This document shows positions 14,855 through 23,760 of a stretch of 47,188 bases of DNA, piece by piece; within the stretch, counting starts at the first letter, position 1; each line of letters opens with the position of its first letter. The stretch comes from Deltaproteobacteria bacterium (lineage in GTDB: Bacteria; Myxococcota; B64-G9): positions 1 to 47,188 of the forward strand of contig JAUXGL010000008.1 in the NCBI GenBank assembly GCA_030622135.1. Direction: 5' to 3'. The notes under the pieces are model-generated. The model was not told the DNA's origin, did not search any database, and was given only the letters and a program-made list of their open reading frames with translations. The translations under genes were made by a program, and so were the position numbers.

Positions 14855-16228
14855 TCAACCCCCCGGTGCCAGAATGAAGGGATAGACGACGCTGGTCTCG
14901 CCCCCTTCGGCCGGTGGAAACCGGACCGACTTCACCCGGGCAGCGATGCATTGACCCAGTTCTCTGTCCCCGGTCGTGTTCTCCATCACTTCCACCTCGA
15001 TGACCTTGCCTCCGGGATGAATGACGAAGCGGACGACTATCTTGCCCTTTAGATCCGGGTTGCGCTTCAACCTCTTCTCGTAACAGTGCTTGATGCCGCC
15101 CAGACGACGGCGAATGACCTTCTTGATGTCATTCTGGCTGCGGGAGTCGGAATCGAACTCTTGGAGAGCCGCCGACGAAACCCGGGCCACCACTCGGGAC
15201 TCCCGCTTCCCCCGACCACCCTTTCCGGCCTTGCCGACCACGCCCCGGGTGCCCATGTCCTCGATGGAAGCCGCGCTTCCGGCACCATCCATGCCCCGCT
15301 GACCCTTCTGGCCGGCCGCGGTAGCCACGTCCAGCCCGCCGATTCCATCGAAGGCCCCGTCGCCGCTCCCGCCGATGGATCCCTCCCCGAAAACGTCCGC
15401 CACGGCTCCACCCGCGGACATGCTCGATCCCCCTCTGGCACCCAGGATCTTTAGCAGGCCGCGCCCGGACACCTTCTTCTCGATCCGAGCCCGGCGGGCT
15501 GTCTCCGTGGCCGCCCGGACCTCCTCGCCGTCTCCCTCGTCACCCCCACTTTCGTCTTCTTCCCGCTGGGCCTTCTTCTTGGGCTGGGGGACCTCCTCCT
15601 GGCCGGCTCCCTCGCCTTCCCCCTCGTCGTCCTCCATGTGCTTGTCCGGCATGAACCTTTTGACGAACCGGTCGGGAATATCTTCGATGCCGATATCTCT
15701 TTCCGGGATGGGAACCAGGCCCGCCCAGATCCACAGCGTCAGCATGCAGGCCAGGGTAACTCCCAAAGTCGACGAATAGGGCCAGTCGATGTTACGAATC
15801 CAGTAGCCCCGAACCATCGCGGGGAGTTGGGGACGCACCGGCTCCGGCGGCGGAGCCACGAACTGGAACAAAATGATGCATTCCCCGACGGACACACGTC
15901 CACGGGAATCCTCGTTCAGCTTGAGATGGTAGGTGGTGCCGGTCTTGCGAACCAGGTTCTGAGCCTTCAGGGACTGAAGATCGGCCGCCTGCTCATCCAC
16001 CGAGAGCCGTCCGGACATATCATCGGTGAAGGCCAGGTAGTAGTCATTCCCACGCAACTCAAAGAGAGCGAAGCTCTTGGGCGCATCCGTCGCGGGAAGG
16101 ACGATGCTATTCCGGGTGCCGGTCCCAACCGAAACCGTCAAGCGTTTACGGACCAGTCGCTCCTCGATGATTTTTCCGCCCCGGATGACCCCGATGCGGA
16201 GGATCTTTTGTTTCAATGACTCCGACAT
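14855..16228 (-). CDS. GltG/PglI-like FHA-TM-TonB-type motility/envelope protein
   Basis: This 457-residue single-pass membrane protein has an N-terminal FHA-like domain (about 10-125, SVGTGTRNSIVLPATDAPKSF). A transmembrane helix follows near 155-172 (LGVTLACMLTLWIWAGLVP), then a long acidic/glycine-rich periplasmic linker. It ends with the AgmX/PglI C-terminal TonB-like domain (VIRRRLGGIKHCYEKRLKRNPDLKGKI split, then FPPAEGGETSVVYPF). That layout matches M. xanthus GltG (PglI), which couples the AglRQS proton-driven motor to the outer envelope. ATG 16228 is preferred over a TTG two codons earlier. It follows two TolR-like genes with a 13-bp gap, supporting a shared complex. Confidence 0.85.
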   Translation of the reverse strand: MSESLKQKILRIGVIRGGKIIEERLVRKRLTVSVGTGTRNSIVLPATDAPKSFALFELRGNDYYLAFTDDMSGRLSVDEQAADLQSLKAQNLVRKTGTTYHLKLNEDSRGRVSVGECIILFQFVAPPPEPVRPQLPAMVRGYWIRNIDWPYSSTLGVTLACMLTLWIWAGLVPIPERDIGIEDIPDRFVKRFMPDKHMEDDEGEGEGAGQEEVPQPKKKAQREEDESGGDEGDGEEVRAATETARRARIEKKVSGRGLLKILGARGGSSMSAGGAVADVFGEGSIGGSGDGAFDGIGGLDVATAAGQKGQRGMDGAGSAASIEDMGTRGVVGKAGKGGRGKRESRVVARVSSAALQEFDSDSRSQNDIKKVIRRRLGGIKHCYEKRLKRNPDLKGKIVVRFVIHPGGKVIEVEVMENTTGDRELGQCIAARVKSVRFPPAEGGETSVVYPFILAPGG

Positions 16229-16241
16229 ATCCAACCCACGA

Positions 16242-16820
16242 CTATTTCTCTTTCTTGATCACCGCAAACTTGTACGCTCCGTATTCGGCCTGGCCCGCGG
16301 TGTAGAGCACCTCGGTAAGCAACCTAAACGGAATCCGCTTGTCCGCGATGATTGTCAACAACCCCTTGAACTGAAGCTCCTGCTTCTTTTTGTTGTACCG
16401 CGCGAACATCTTTTGCCGGTCGCCGGCCTTCTTCAATGCGTCGTACAGGGGAGGGATGACCATGGAAGCCGGGTTCCGGTCCTTCTTGAACTCCGCCAAC
16501 ACCCGACCGTTCTTGACCACGGCCACCTTCCGATCCTCCACCAGGATCACCCGATCGGCAATGGCCACCTGCACGGCCTCCTGGGGCGCGAGATCGGTGC
16601 TGGACTTGGGCAGCATGGTCCCGGGCGTGGGCATGATCTGCACCGGGTCGGTCGAGTAGCTCTCGAGGAGGTAGCATAGAATGATGGTAAAGAGGGCCAT
16701 CATGGGAAGCATGTTCAACTGGACGGTCTTATCCAGGTCTTCCCGTTGGCCGACCTTCTTGCGTTTGCGTTTTTGCCCAGCCTCTGCAAACAGCCGGTCG
16801 CTGGAAGGATTCTCAGTCAT
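16242..16820 (-). CDS. ExbD/TolR-family protein, AglS-like
   Basis: This is a 192-residue inner-membrane protein with a basic N-terminus, one transmembrane helix (LNMLPMMALFTIILCYLLES, about 37-57) and a periplasmic domain. In TolR/ExbD proteins a helix aspartate is normally the proton carrier. Here the segment before the helix reads DLDKTVQLNMLPMM and no acidic residue lies inside the helix, so this subunit may be structural. The start lies just 1 bp past the stop of the upstream TolR gene. It is second of two TolR genes after a TolQ gene, the same order as aglR-aglQ-aglS. Confidence 0.85.
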   Translation of the reverse strand: MTENPSSDRLFAEAGQKRKRKKVGQREDLDKTVQLNMLPMMALFTIILCYLLESYSTDPVQIMPTPGTMLPKSSTDLAPQEAVQVAIADRVILVEDRKVAVVKNGRVLAEFKKDRNPASMVIPPLYDALKKAGDRQKMFARYNKKKQELQFKGLLTIIADKRIPFRLLTEVLYTAGQAEYGAYKFAVIKKEK

Positions 16821-16821
16821 C

Positions 16822-17406
16822 CTACGCAATCTCCGGGCTCAGCACCACGTCGTAAAACAATGCGCGGCCCTCATGTTCGCGCGTCGAGTCCATCACCTGT
16901 ATCAGCACATCATAGGGAACATCCGGCTGAGCGTAAATGATGATCTTGGTCTCCTGGGGAAACTGGTCCTTGATCCTCAGCATCTCCCGGATCAACCGAT
17001 CATAGTCATAACAGGCGGCCGGAGGCGGAAGATTCTTGGCCACCGCGTCCCGGCAAGCCGCGTCGGTCAGGAGCAGCGAGATTGTAGGGCCCTTCGAAGC
17101 GCTCTCCCCCTCGGCAGCCTGCCCCAGCACTCCCCCCACGCCGGCGATGAACAATCCTTTGTAGGTGATCCCCACCGTCAGGTTGAGCTGCTTCTTCTCC
17201 TCCTGATCATCCTCCTGACCCGACCCCGTATCCAGGGGATCCTTGTACCGGGGCGCATTGACGTTGATCACGCCGATCTGGATCAATCCGGTGGATGTAA
17301 ACAGCATGAAGATCAGAATGGCCGTAACCACGTCCATGTAAGGGATCAGGTTGAGCTCCACCGGCTTGGTGTAGGATTTGGAGCGTTCCGATGGTTTATT
17401 GGCCAT
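16822..17406 (-). CDS. ExbD/TolR-family protein, AglQ-like
   Basis: A 194-residue inner-membrane protein with the classic entry motif VELNLIPYMDVVTAILIFML. The helix (about 18-40) carries the conserved aspartate D25 expected to conduct protons in TolR/ExbD/AglQ proteins. The periplasmic part is larger than E. coli TolR and has two cysteines (DAACRDAV, PPAACYDYD) that could form a disulfide. AGAGG lies before the ATG. It is paired with the TolQ gene upstream (80-bp gap) and a second TolR gene downstream, the AglRQS arrangement. Of the two TolR-like subunits this one has the intact proton site. Confidence 0.9.
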   Translation of the reverse strand: MANKPSERSKSYTKPVELNLIPYMDVVTAILIFMLFTSTGLIQIGVINVNAPRYKDPLDTGSGQEDDQEEKKQLNLTVGITYKGLFIAGVGGVLGQAAEGESASKGPTISLLLTDAACRDAVAKNLPPPAACYDYDRLIREMLRIKDQFPQETKIIIYAQPDVPYDVLIQVMDSTREHEGRALFYDVVLSPEIA

Positions 17407-17486
17407 CTTTTGCCTCTCGCCTCTCCCTTACTCGTCCCTTACTTACCGAAAAGACACCTTCAGCATGGCAAAGTTCCCGGTGGACC

Positions 17487-18245
17487 TTAGGTGATCCGGT
17501 CCATCGCGCTCGCGGCGCCCTTACCCCTTGAAATCAGAAGGTTCTCCAACTTGACGGAGTACTGATCGATCTCGTCGATGATCTTCTTGGTCATGTTGGT
17601 CAAGAAAAGGTGTCCAAACATACATATCACTGCAATGGCCAGGCCGAATGCGGTGGTATACATGGCCTCGGCGACACCCTGGGCCAGCACCTTGGCCTTC
17701 AACTCCGGGCTGACCGCTCCCACGGCGCGGAAGGCGGTAATCAGTCCGGTGATGGTTCCCAGCAAACCCAGCAGAGTGGCCATGTTGGCGATCGAGGCCA
17801 GGTTGGGCGTTCGTTTCTGCAGGACGGGAACGATGGCCAGCGTGGCTTCCTCGATGGCGTTGTGAATCTCCATCTCGCCCCGGTTGGCCCGGGTCAGCCC
17901 GGCCTTGACGACTTTCGGCAACGCCGCGGATGGCGCGGCGTTGCAGAGCTTGATGGCCCGCTCGATATCGTTGGCCATGACCAGCTTCTGAATCTGGGCC
18001 ATGAACGCCTCGGCGTTCACGTTGTATTTGAAGAAGATGAAGATGATACGCTCCAGGATGATGGCAATTCCCCAGGCGAGCGTAATGCAGTTGACATAGA
18101 TGAATGGGCCGCCGGCCGCGAAAAACTCGGCGATGGAGGACATTAAACCACCCCCCGAAGCTTCCTGGGCGACCACATCGGCAGCCGGCAAGATGAATAG
18201 CATTGCCAAAATGGCTTTCGTCGACGGCCGTAGCTTATTTGTCAT
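17487..18245 (-). CDS. MotA/TolQ/ExbB-family channel protein, AglR-like
   Basis: A 252-residue inner-membrane protein with an N-terminal signal-like helix, a second helix (FIYVNCITLAWGIAIILERI), a cytoplasmic loop, and the paired C-terminal helices LASIANMATLLGLLGTITGLI and MYTTAFGLAIAVICMFGHLFL. These carry the LLGTITG and TAFGLAIA motifs of TolQ/ExbB. With the two TolR-like proteins it should form a proton-driven stator that powers the GltG-like coupler. GGAGG lies 7 nt before the ATG. In M. xanthus the homologous AglRQS complex drives gliding. The family alone could also support Tol- or Ton-type functions, so the gliding link rests on context. Confidence 0.92.
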   Translation of the reverse strand: MTNKLRPSTKAILAMLFILPAADVVAQEASGGGLMSSIAEFFAAGGPFIYVNCITLAWGIAIILERIIFIFFKYNVNAEAFMAQIQKLVMANDIERAIKLCNAAPSAALPKVVKAGLTRANRGEMEIHNAIEEATLAIVPVLQKRTPNLASIANMATLLGLLGTITGLITAFRAVGAVSPELKAKVLAQGVAEAMYTTAFGLAIAVICMFGHLFLTNMTKKIIDEIDQYSVKLENLLISRGKGAASAMDRIT

Positions 18246-18257
18246 CGTTGCTCCTCC

Positions 18258-18509
18258 CTAGAACGGGTCTTTCTTGGTGGATTCCTCGATCTTGGGAACC
18301 AGTTTATTCTCCAGCTTCAATCCTTTGAAATTCAAGTTCGAGCGCGGCAGGAGGTACCACACCTCGGGCTTTTGAATCTTCCCCTCTACCTTGGTTACTT
18401 CCTTGATTACCACCTGCTTGATTTCCTTTTTCTTTTTAGCCGGTGCGCTGGTCGAACTCAACAGCACAGCCATCACCAACCACAGCCACCACCATCGGAT
18501 TCCTCCCAT
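18258..18509 (-). CDS. Small exported protein (83 aa) of the motor operon
   Basis: A signal peptide (IRWWWLWLVMAVLLSSTSAPA) is followed by a lysine-rich stretch (KKKKEIKQVVIKEV). The ending VWYLLPRSNLNFKGLKLENK-LVPKIEESTKKDPF has the look of a conserved short motif in deltaproteobacterial motility clusters. No catalytic feature is present. AGGAG lies 7 nt before the ATG and the stop is 12 bp ahead of the TolQ gene, so it is in the motor operon. A role as a small periplasmic or outer-membrane-facing subunit is inferred only from position. Confidence 0.75.
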   Translation of the reverse strand: MGGIRWWWLWLVMAVLLSSTSAPAKKKKEIKQVVIKEVTKVEGKIQKPEVWYLLPRSNLNFKGLKLENKLVPKIEESTKKDPF

Positions 18510-18581
18510 GACGCATCTCCTTAATAGAGGATCTAAAGAAAACCGTCAAGCGTTCTGTGGAGTTGGAACCAGCCGGCCCCG

Positions 18582-20297
18582 CTACTTCTCGTCACCGCCA
18601 ACCTTGCCGCCTCCAGCATCGTCGTCGATTTCCTCGACCTCCTCAACTTCTACTTCTTCCACCTCATCGTCCTTGCCGCCACCGAGCTTGGGAGCACGAA
18701 TGGCCCGGGCCTTTTCCTCCTCGGCCTCTTTGCGGCGCCTTTCTTTCTCCGCCTGGCGCCGGACCTCGGCTGCCTGGCGCTTTTTTTCCGCCGCGGCCCT
18801 GCGTTTGGCCTCGGCTTCTATTCGTTTCTTTTCTTCTTCGGCCTTGCGCTTGGCCTCGATCTCATTGCGCTTGCGCTCCTCCTTCGCCTTGCGAAGGGCT
18901 TCGGCTTCCTCGCGTTTCTTATCCTCATCCCGTTTCTTCTTGCGTATCTCGGCCTTCACCGCCCGCTCGTGTTTCTTCTTGGCTTCGGTCAAGTACTTGG
19001 CCAGCTGGGGGTGCTTTCCACCCTTGCGCCCAAACTGCTCCAGTTGCTCCACCGCCAGCTTGAAACGTGCTGATTTTTCGTATCCGGGCACCTCATCGTC
19101 CAGGTACAACAATCCGAGGTTGAACCAGGGTCGCCGAGAGTCGGGCCGCACCTGCAGGGCCCGGCGGTAAGCTTCCTCGGCATCCTTGAAGTTCTTCCCG
19201 CCCCTCAGGGCGTTGCCGAGGTTCAAATAGGCCTCGAAGAAGCGCGGCGCCAGCGCAACCGACTTGCGCAGCATCTCGGTCGCGGTTTTGTAGTCGCGGG
19301 CCTGGTTGTACAGGACACCCAGGTTGTTGTACGCCTCGGGGAGGTTGGGATCCAGTTCGGTTGCCTTCTTGAAGGCGGCAATGGCCGAACTCATGTCGTC
19401 CATCTTCAGGTGCACGAATCCGAGCCGGTTGTGGATCAGCGCATTGGTGTCGTCGATCTCCTTGGCCTTGAGCAGGATGCGTTCGGCCAACTCGTGCTTG
19501 CCCCAATAGTAGTATGCCTGCGCGAGGTAGATCATGGCCTGCACGTTGCGTTCATCCACAAGCAACACGCCCTTGGCCTGCTCGGCCGCCTGGGTATACT
19601 GCCGGGACGCTAACAGAACCGCCGCCAACTGGTTGCGCAATCCCAGATCCCGGGGGGCGACCCGCACGGCCGCCGAGACCAGCAGCTGGGCTTTGCGGTG
19701 CCGGCCCTGACGAAGATACAGGTTGGACCGGTTGATGACCGACTGCAGGTGAGCCGGATGAATCTTGAGCGCCTGCTGGTACGCGTGGGCGGCCTGGGCG
19801 AACTTGCCCTGCTTCTCCAGCAGGACGCCCATGCTGTAATGGCACTGGAAACACCGGGGGTGATCCGAAACCGCCTGTTCCACCAGTCTTCTAGCGGCCG
19901 CGGGATCGGAGTCGGCCGATCGCGCCGCGGTTGCCAGGAGGCGGGATGCGTCTTCACCCATGGCCTCCACCGGCGGCGGCTCCCCAGCTTTCCCCGCCGG
20001 CACGACGCTGTCGGGAACATCCCCCGCCGCGACCTCGATCTGCCGGTCCGCTTCGGTCAGAGGAGCAATTCCCTCCGTGGGTTTCTCCGCTTCATCCACC
20101 TTCACGGCCCCAAAAGGTTTCGGCTCGGGCGTGGAGGCACATCCCCACAGGACCAATGTCGCCCCGACAACCACCAGCCGGAAAACGCCGGGTAGACTTC
20201 CAGCGCCGCAAAAAGCGCGGCACCAGGCCGATTCGCGGGTTCTCAAGTGCCTAGGCACTTGAGATGCCGTGATCTTCGCACTTGAGTCAAGTTTCAT
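18582..20297 (-). CDS. TPR lipoprotein, GltE-like
   Basis: A 571-residue protein with a lipobox (LVLWGCAS, cysteine 53), about eight TPR units between residues 130 and 430 (for example NLPEAYNNLGVLYNQARDYK), a long Lys/Glu/Arg-rich single helix (430-540) and an acidic tail. TPR lipoproteins of this layout occur as GltE in the M. xanthus gliding complex. It would be tethered to a membrane and act as a periplasmic scaffold. The ATG has GGAG 6 nt upstream, but the first 29 codons and the start lie inside a 135-bp nested palindrome. The present N-terminus, unusually long before the lipobox, was therefore probably added by a repeat insertion. Confidence 0.85.
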   Translation of the reverse strand: MKLDSSAKITASQVPRHLRTRESAWCRAFCGAGSLPGVFRLVVVGATLVLWGCASTPEPKPFGAVKVDEAEKPTEGIAPLTEADRQIEVAAGDVPDSVVPAGKAGEPPPVEAMGEDASRLLATAARSADSDPAAARRLVEQAVSDHPRCFQCHYSMGVLLEKQGKFAQAAHAYQQALKIHPAHLQSVINRSNLYLRQGRHRKAQLLVSAAVRVAPRDLGLRNQLAAVLLASRQYTQAAEQAKGVLLVDERNVQAMIYLAQAYYYWGKHELAERILLKAKEIDDTNALIHNRLGFVHLKMDDMSSAIAAFKKATELDPNLPEAYNNLGVLYNQARDYKTATEMLRKSVALAPRFFEAYLNLGNALRGGKNFKDAEEAYRRALQVRPDSRRPWFNLGLLYLDDEVPGYEKSARFKLAVEQLEQFGRKGGKHPQLAKYLTEAKKKHERAVKAEIRKKKRDEDKKREEAEALRKAKEERKRNEIEAKRKAEEEKKRIEAEAKRRAAAEKKRQAAEVRRQAEKERRRKEAEEEKARAIRAPKLGGGKDDEVEEVEVEEVEEIDDDAGGGKVGGDEK

Positions 20298-20344
20298 CGA
20301 AGTCTCCAGACGCCCGCGAATCGGCCTTGTGCCGAGCCGTTTTT
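20210..20344. repeat. Nested palindromic element over the start of a TPR gene
   Basis: Outer arms 20210-20239 and 20313-20344 are inverted repeats sharing GGCCGATTCGCGGG at their inner ends, with a 2-nt length difference. Inside lie a perfect 24-bp palindrome (20241-20264, centre GTGCCTAGGCAC) and a 13-bp odd palindrome ACTTGAGTCAAGT (20280-20292). The ATG of the TPR lipoprotein gene (20297) and its first codons are within the element. Confidence 0.88.
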
Positions 20345-20385
20345 AGGCGAGGCGCTAGACATTCTTCGTCCCTTATAGACGTCCG

Positions 20386-23300
20386 TCACTTGCCGGACGG
20401 CTTGATCCCGCTTTCCACCATGCGAAGCATCGGCAGCGGCGCGTGGCGGTTCACCACCAGGGCCTCCGCCGGCTCCTTCTGCAAGGGGAACAGCAATGGT
20501 TCGTACCGGTTTAGGCTTTCGTAGGCCTTTTCCGTCCAATCGTTGACCACCTTGAACGCAGCGGACTTTTCCATGGTCAACTGGTACGCCTCCACCGCTT
20601 TCTTGATGGGCGCCTCGGCAAAGTCTTCGAGCTTGCCCTTGTACACGTCGCACTCTTCCTGGTTGAGCCCCCGCGGACAAGGTGCGTTTACCAGCACGTT
20701 GGCGAAGTTCTCGTACAGATAGCCCATGCGGTAGTATGCAGCCAGGGTCCACTGTACGCGTTTGTAGTCGAAGATCCGCTTGTACTTGTCCTCCATCTTC
20801 TTCAGCGTCACCGCCTTGTGATCCAGCGTCTTCTTCAGCTTCCGCGGATGCACGTCGAAGGTAATGTCCTCGTACCGCACCAAAGCCACTTCAATCTGTA
20901 GGAACCTGGCCTTGGCGGCGGCCTCGGCCGCCCGCCCGCCCGCCGACAACCGATAGCGATGGTAGAGTTTCAGCGTCTCGTTGTAGCCCACGCGGGCCTT
21001 TCTTCGGTTGTCCAACTTGGCCCAGGCCTCGGCGATCTTCATCCGGGCCTGTACCAGCTTCTCGTGCTGCACCGGATCTCTCCGGTAGATACGCGCAAAA
21101 CGGGTGTACAGATCGATCACCTTGCGCCAGGCCTTCTGCTTCTCCAGAACCACCCCGGCCCGGAATAAGTTGTCCGGAGCATCGGGACGGTCCTTGAAGA
21201 GCTTAGCGTACCGCTCATACGACTTGGCGGCACGCAGGTACTGCTGATCTCCCTCCAAGGCCACGGCGGCGTTATACAGGGAATCCGCCCGGAACTTGGA
21301 ATCCCGGTAGTTGTTCACCAGCTTCAGGTAGTTGTCGATGGCCCACTGGAACTGGTAACTGGATTCCGCGCTTCCCGCCATGAGGAACAACGCCTGGTCG
21401 GCGAACTCGCTCTTGGGGTACTCGCTCACGATGCGTTCGTAGATCTTCCCAGCGGAGATGGGCCGGTTGGACCAAGTGTAGCACAGCGCGGCGTTGTTCA
21501 GAGCCTTGTCCGAGGTCTTCCCCCGGGGATCGTCGTCCACCAGGCGGATGAACTCCCCGGCGGCGGCATCCAGCTTCTCCTGCGCCTCCTCCTGTTTTTC
21601 CTCTTCCAACCAGCCCTTGCCCGCAACCATCAGCTGGTTGGCCTTGTTGAAGCGGGCGCCCAGCTCGAACTCCTTGAGCGCCTTCTTCTGCTGGGGATTC
21701 CGAGACAGGGCGGCCAGCTTGCGCGACCAGGTTTCCACCTGCGACCAGTCCTGGGTGATCAGATAGCTCTCGATGATCAGGTTGATGGAGCTGGTGACCA
21801 GGTCGTCGTTCTTGGACTCCGACACGATCCGGGAGAAGCGCTCCCGGGCCTCCTCGAGATGGTCGTGGGCATAGTAGATCCTCGCCGCCCGGAAGGCCAT
21901 GTTGCTCGCTTGCTCGTCCGCGGGCAGCTTCTCCACGTATGCGTTGCAGGCCTCAATGAGCTTCTTGCGCAGATCGGGAACCGGTTGTTCCTTGATCTTC
22001 ATGTCCTTGGGACGATCCTTGCTGGTGTATACCTTCAGCGGTCCCAGCTGTCCGCCGGCCTCGGCGGCCTTGACCAGATTGAGGTAGGACAGCACCACGG
22101 AGTTGGCCGACTCGGCCAGCAAATCGGTGCCGGCGGCGCTGTCGCGCACCTGGGAATACATTTCCGCCGCGTTCTTGAAATCAAGCGAGTAGTAGTAACA
22201 CTCGGCCAGGTAGTAGGTCAGCTTGTAGGCATCGCGGGTATCCGGGAATTGAGTCAGGTAGGCCGCGTAGACCTTGGCCGCCTTCTCATACTCGCTCCGG
22301 GCTTCCTCGGACCGCTCCTGCTCTTTGAAACGCTGGGCCAGAGTGTGGTGGCGCACGGCGGCGGTGTACAGGGCGTTTTCCGCCAGCTTGTCCGCCGCCT
22401 GCAACGCTTCCGGTTTGTCCCGGTTCACCTCTCTCCACCTGGACCCGTGACCAAAGAGCTTGACCAACTCCTCCTGTGCCTTGGTGGCTTCGTCGGGCTG
22501 CTGGAGCCGAAAATAGGAATCGACGATGTAGCCCATCAATTTGGGGTTTTCGGGATCGAGTGGATAACGTCGGATGGCCTCCCGATAGGCCGCAACGCTC
22601 TTGTCGTACTTGGCGTTCGCGAAGTACACCTCGCCCACCTTACGGTAGAACTCCCCTTCGTAGCCACGACCTCCCAGCTTATGGAAGAAGGCACGGGCGT
22701 TCTGAACCCCCGAACCTTCCCAATCGTCCTCGGCGAAGCTAATGCAGAGGTATTGCATGGCCTCCTTGCGCAGCCCCGTGCGGGCCAACTCGCCGGCCTG
22801 ATTGGCTTGCTCGGCCCCCTGGTCCGACCAGGCAATCAGCTGGTCGAAGCGCTCCACCGCCTCCTGGAACCGGTCCACTTTGTAATACGTCCAGGCCAGC
22901 TTGTAGAGGGCCTTGTCGAACATCCGGCTGTCCGGATAGGCCAGCACGTGCAGATAGGCGTCGATGGCCTTATCGAGCTTGTCGGGATCTTCGAAGTAGG
23001 ACTCGCCCAGCCGCGTCCATATCTCGGGGAGGAACTTGCTGCGGGTGAAGCGCTCGATGAAAGCCACATAAGCGGCCTGGGCCTCGTCCGACTCCCCCTG
23101 CTCCTGGAGGCAATAGGCCAAAAGGTAGTAGGCCCCGTCGACCAGGCCGTAGCCGGGGAAACCCTGGATCAGCCTTTGCAGGAGGCTGATGGTGCGTTCG
23201 AAGTGGGGCATCGGAGGCAGGGGCTCGACCCGGGTCTCTCCCCGGTTGAACGCGGCCAGCTCCTGGTCGAACCGCTCCTCTCCCTGGCTGTAATCCACCT

Positions 23301-23760
23301 TGGACTTTTCATAGTACAACTCGGCCAGGCGCCACAGGGCACCCGGAGTGTAGCTGGGATCGTTGGGGTACTTGGTCAAAAACTTCTCGAAGACCGCGAT
23401 GGCCTCGAGCCTGCGCTGGTTCTCCTCCTCCTCCAGTTCCGAAATCACGCGATTGTAAGAACCCACCACGGCCTTGCGCTGCTCTTCGTATTTGCGCTCG
23501 ATGATCAGCTGGACTTCCTGCTTGTATGACCTGGTCTGCTCCTGAAAATCCTTGACGATGGCGAGCATTTCCTTCAGCTCACGCTCTTCCTCGGTAAGCT
23601 CCTTCGGGGGCGCGAGCGGGGTAGCCGCCGGGATGACTTTGGCTGTGTCGCCATCCTGGGCCACAACGGTACGTTCGGCCGCGATCAGGGCCACCAGGAA
23701 CCCAACGGCCATCGCCGGAAGGCTATTGAGCCTCTTTGAGCACACTCTCGAATTCATCAT
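20386..23760 (-). CDS. Large periplasmic TPR protein, GltD/AgmU-like
   Basis: This protein of about 1124 residues has a signal peptide (MMNSRVCSKRLNSLPAMAVG, cleavage near VVAQ-DGD) and a coiled stretch (EERELKEMLAIVKDFQEQTR). The rest is almost wholly TPR-like helical pairs (for example YTPGALWRLAELYYEKSK, AWTYYKVDRFQEAVERFDQL). The size, export signal and neighbourhood match GltD (AgmU) of M. xanthus, a periplasmic part of the moving Glt complex. ATG 23760 (or 23757) overlaps the upstream gene by 38 bp without a clear ribosome site. ATG 23712, after that stop, is possible but leaves a short signal. Sequence further upstream is in the wrong frame for the neighbour and is not used. Confidence 0.85.
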   Translation of the reverse strand: MMNSRVCSKRLNSLPAMAVGFLVALIAAERTVVAQDGDTAKVIPAATPLAPPKELTEEERELKEMLAIVKDFQEQTRSYKQEVQLIIERKYEEQRKAVVGSYNRVISELEEEENQRRLEAIAVFEKFLTKYPNDPSYTPGALWRLAELYYEKSKVDYSQGEERFDQELAAFNRGETRVEPLPPMPHFERTISLLQRLIQGFPGYGLVDGAYYLLAYCLQEQGESDEAQAAYVAFIERFTRSKFLPEIWTRLGESYFEDPDKLDKAIDAYLHVLAYPDSRMFDKALYKLAWTYYKVDRFQEAVERFDQLIAWSDQGAEQANQAGELARTGLRKEAMQYLCISFAEDDWEGSGVQNARAFFHKLGGRGYEGEFYRKVGEVYFANAKYDKSVAAYREAIRRYPLDPENPKLMGYIVDSYFRLQQPDEATKAQEELVKLFGHGSRWREVNRDKPEALQAADKLAENALYTAAVRHHTLAQRFKEQERSEEARSEYEKAAKVYAAYLTQFPDTRDAYKLTYYLAECYYYSLDFKNAAEMYSQVRDSAAGTDLLAESANSVVLSYLNLVKAAEAGGQLGPLKVYTSKDRPKDMKIKEQPVPDLRKKLIEACNAYVEKLPADEQASNMAFRAARIYYAHDHLEEARERFSRIVSESKNDDLVTSSINLIIESYLITQDWSQVETWSRKLAALSRNPQQKKALKEFELGARFNKANQLMVAGKGWLEEEKQEEAQEKLDAAAGEFIRLVDDDPRGKTSDKALNNAALCYTWSNRPISAGKIYERIVSEYPKSEFADQALFLMAGSAESSYQFQWAIDNYLKLVNNYRDSKFRADSLYNAAVALEGDQQYLRAAKSYERYAKLFKDRPDAPDNLFRAGVVLEKQKAWRKVIDLYTRFARIYRRDPVQHEKLVQARMKIAEAWAKLDNRRKARVGYNETLKLYHRYRLSAGGRAAEAAAKARFLQIEVALVRYEDITFDVHPRKLKKTLDHKAVTLKKMEDKYKRIFDYKRVQWTLAAYYRMGYLYENFANVLVNAPCPRGLNQEECDVYKGKLEDFAEAPIKKAVEAYQLTMEKSAAFKVVNDWTEKAYESLNRYEPLLFPLQKEPAEALVVNRHAPLPMLRMVESGIKPSGK

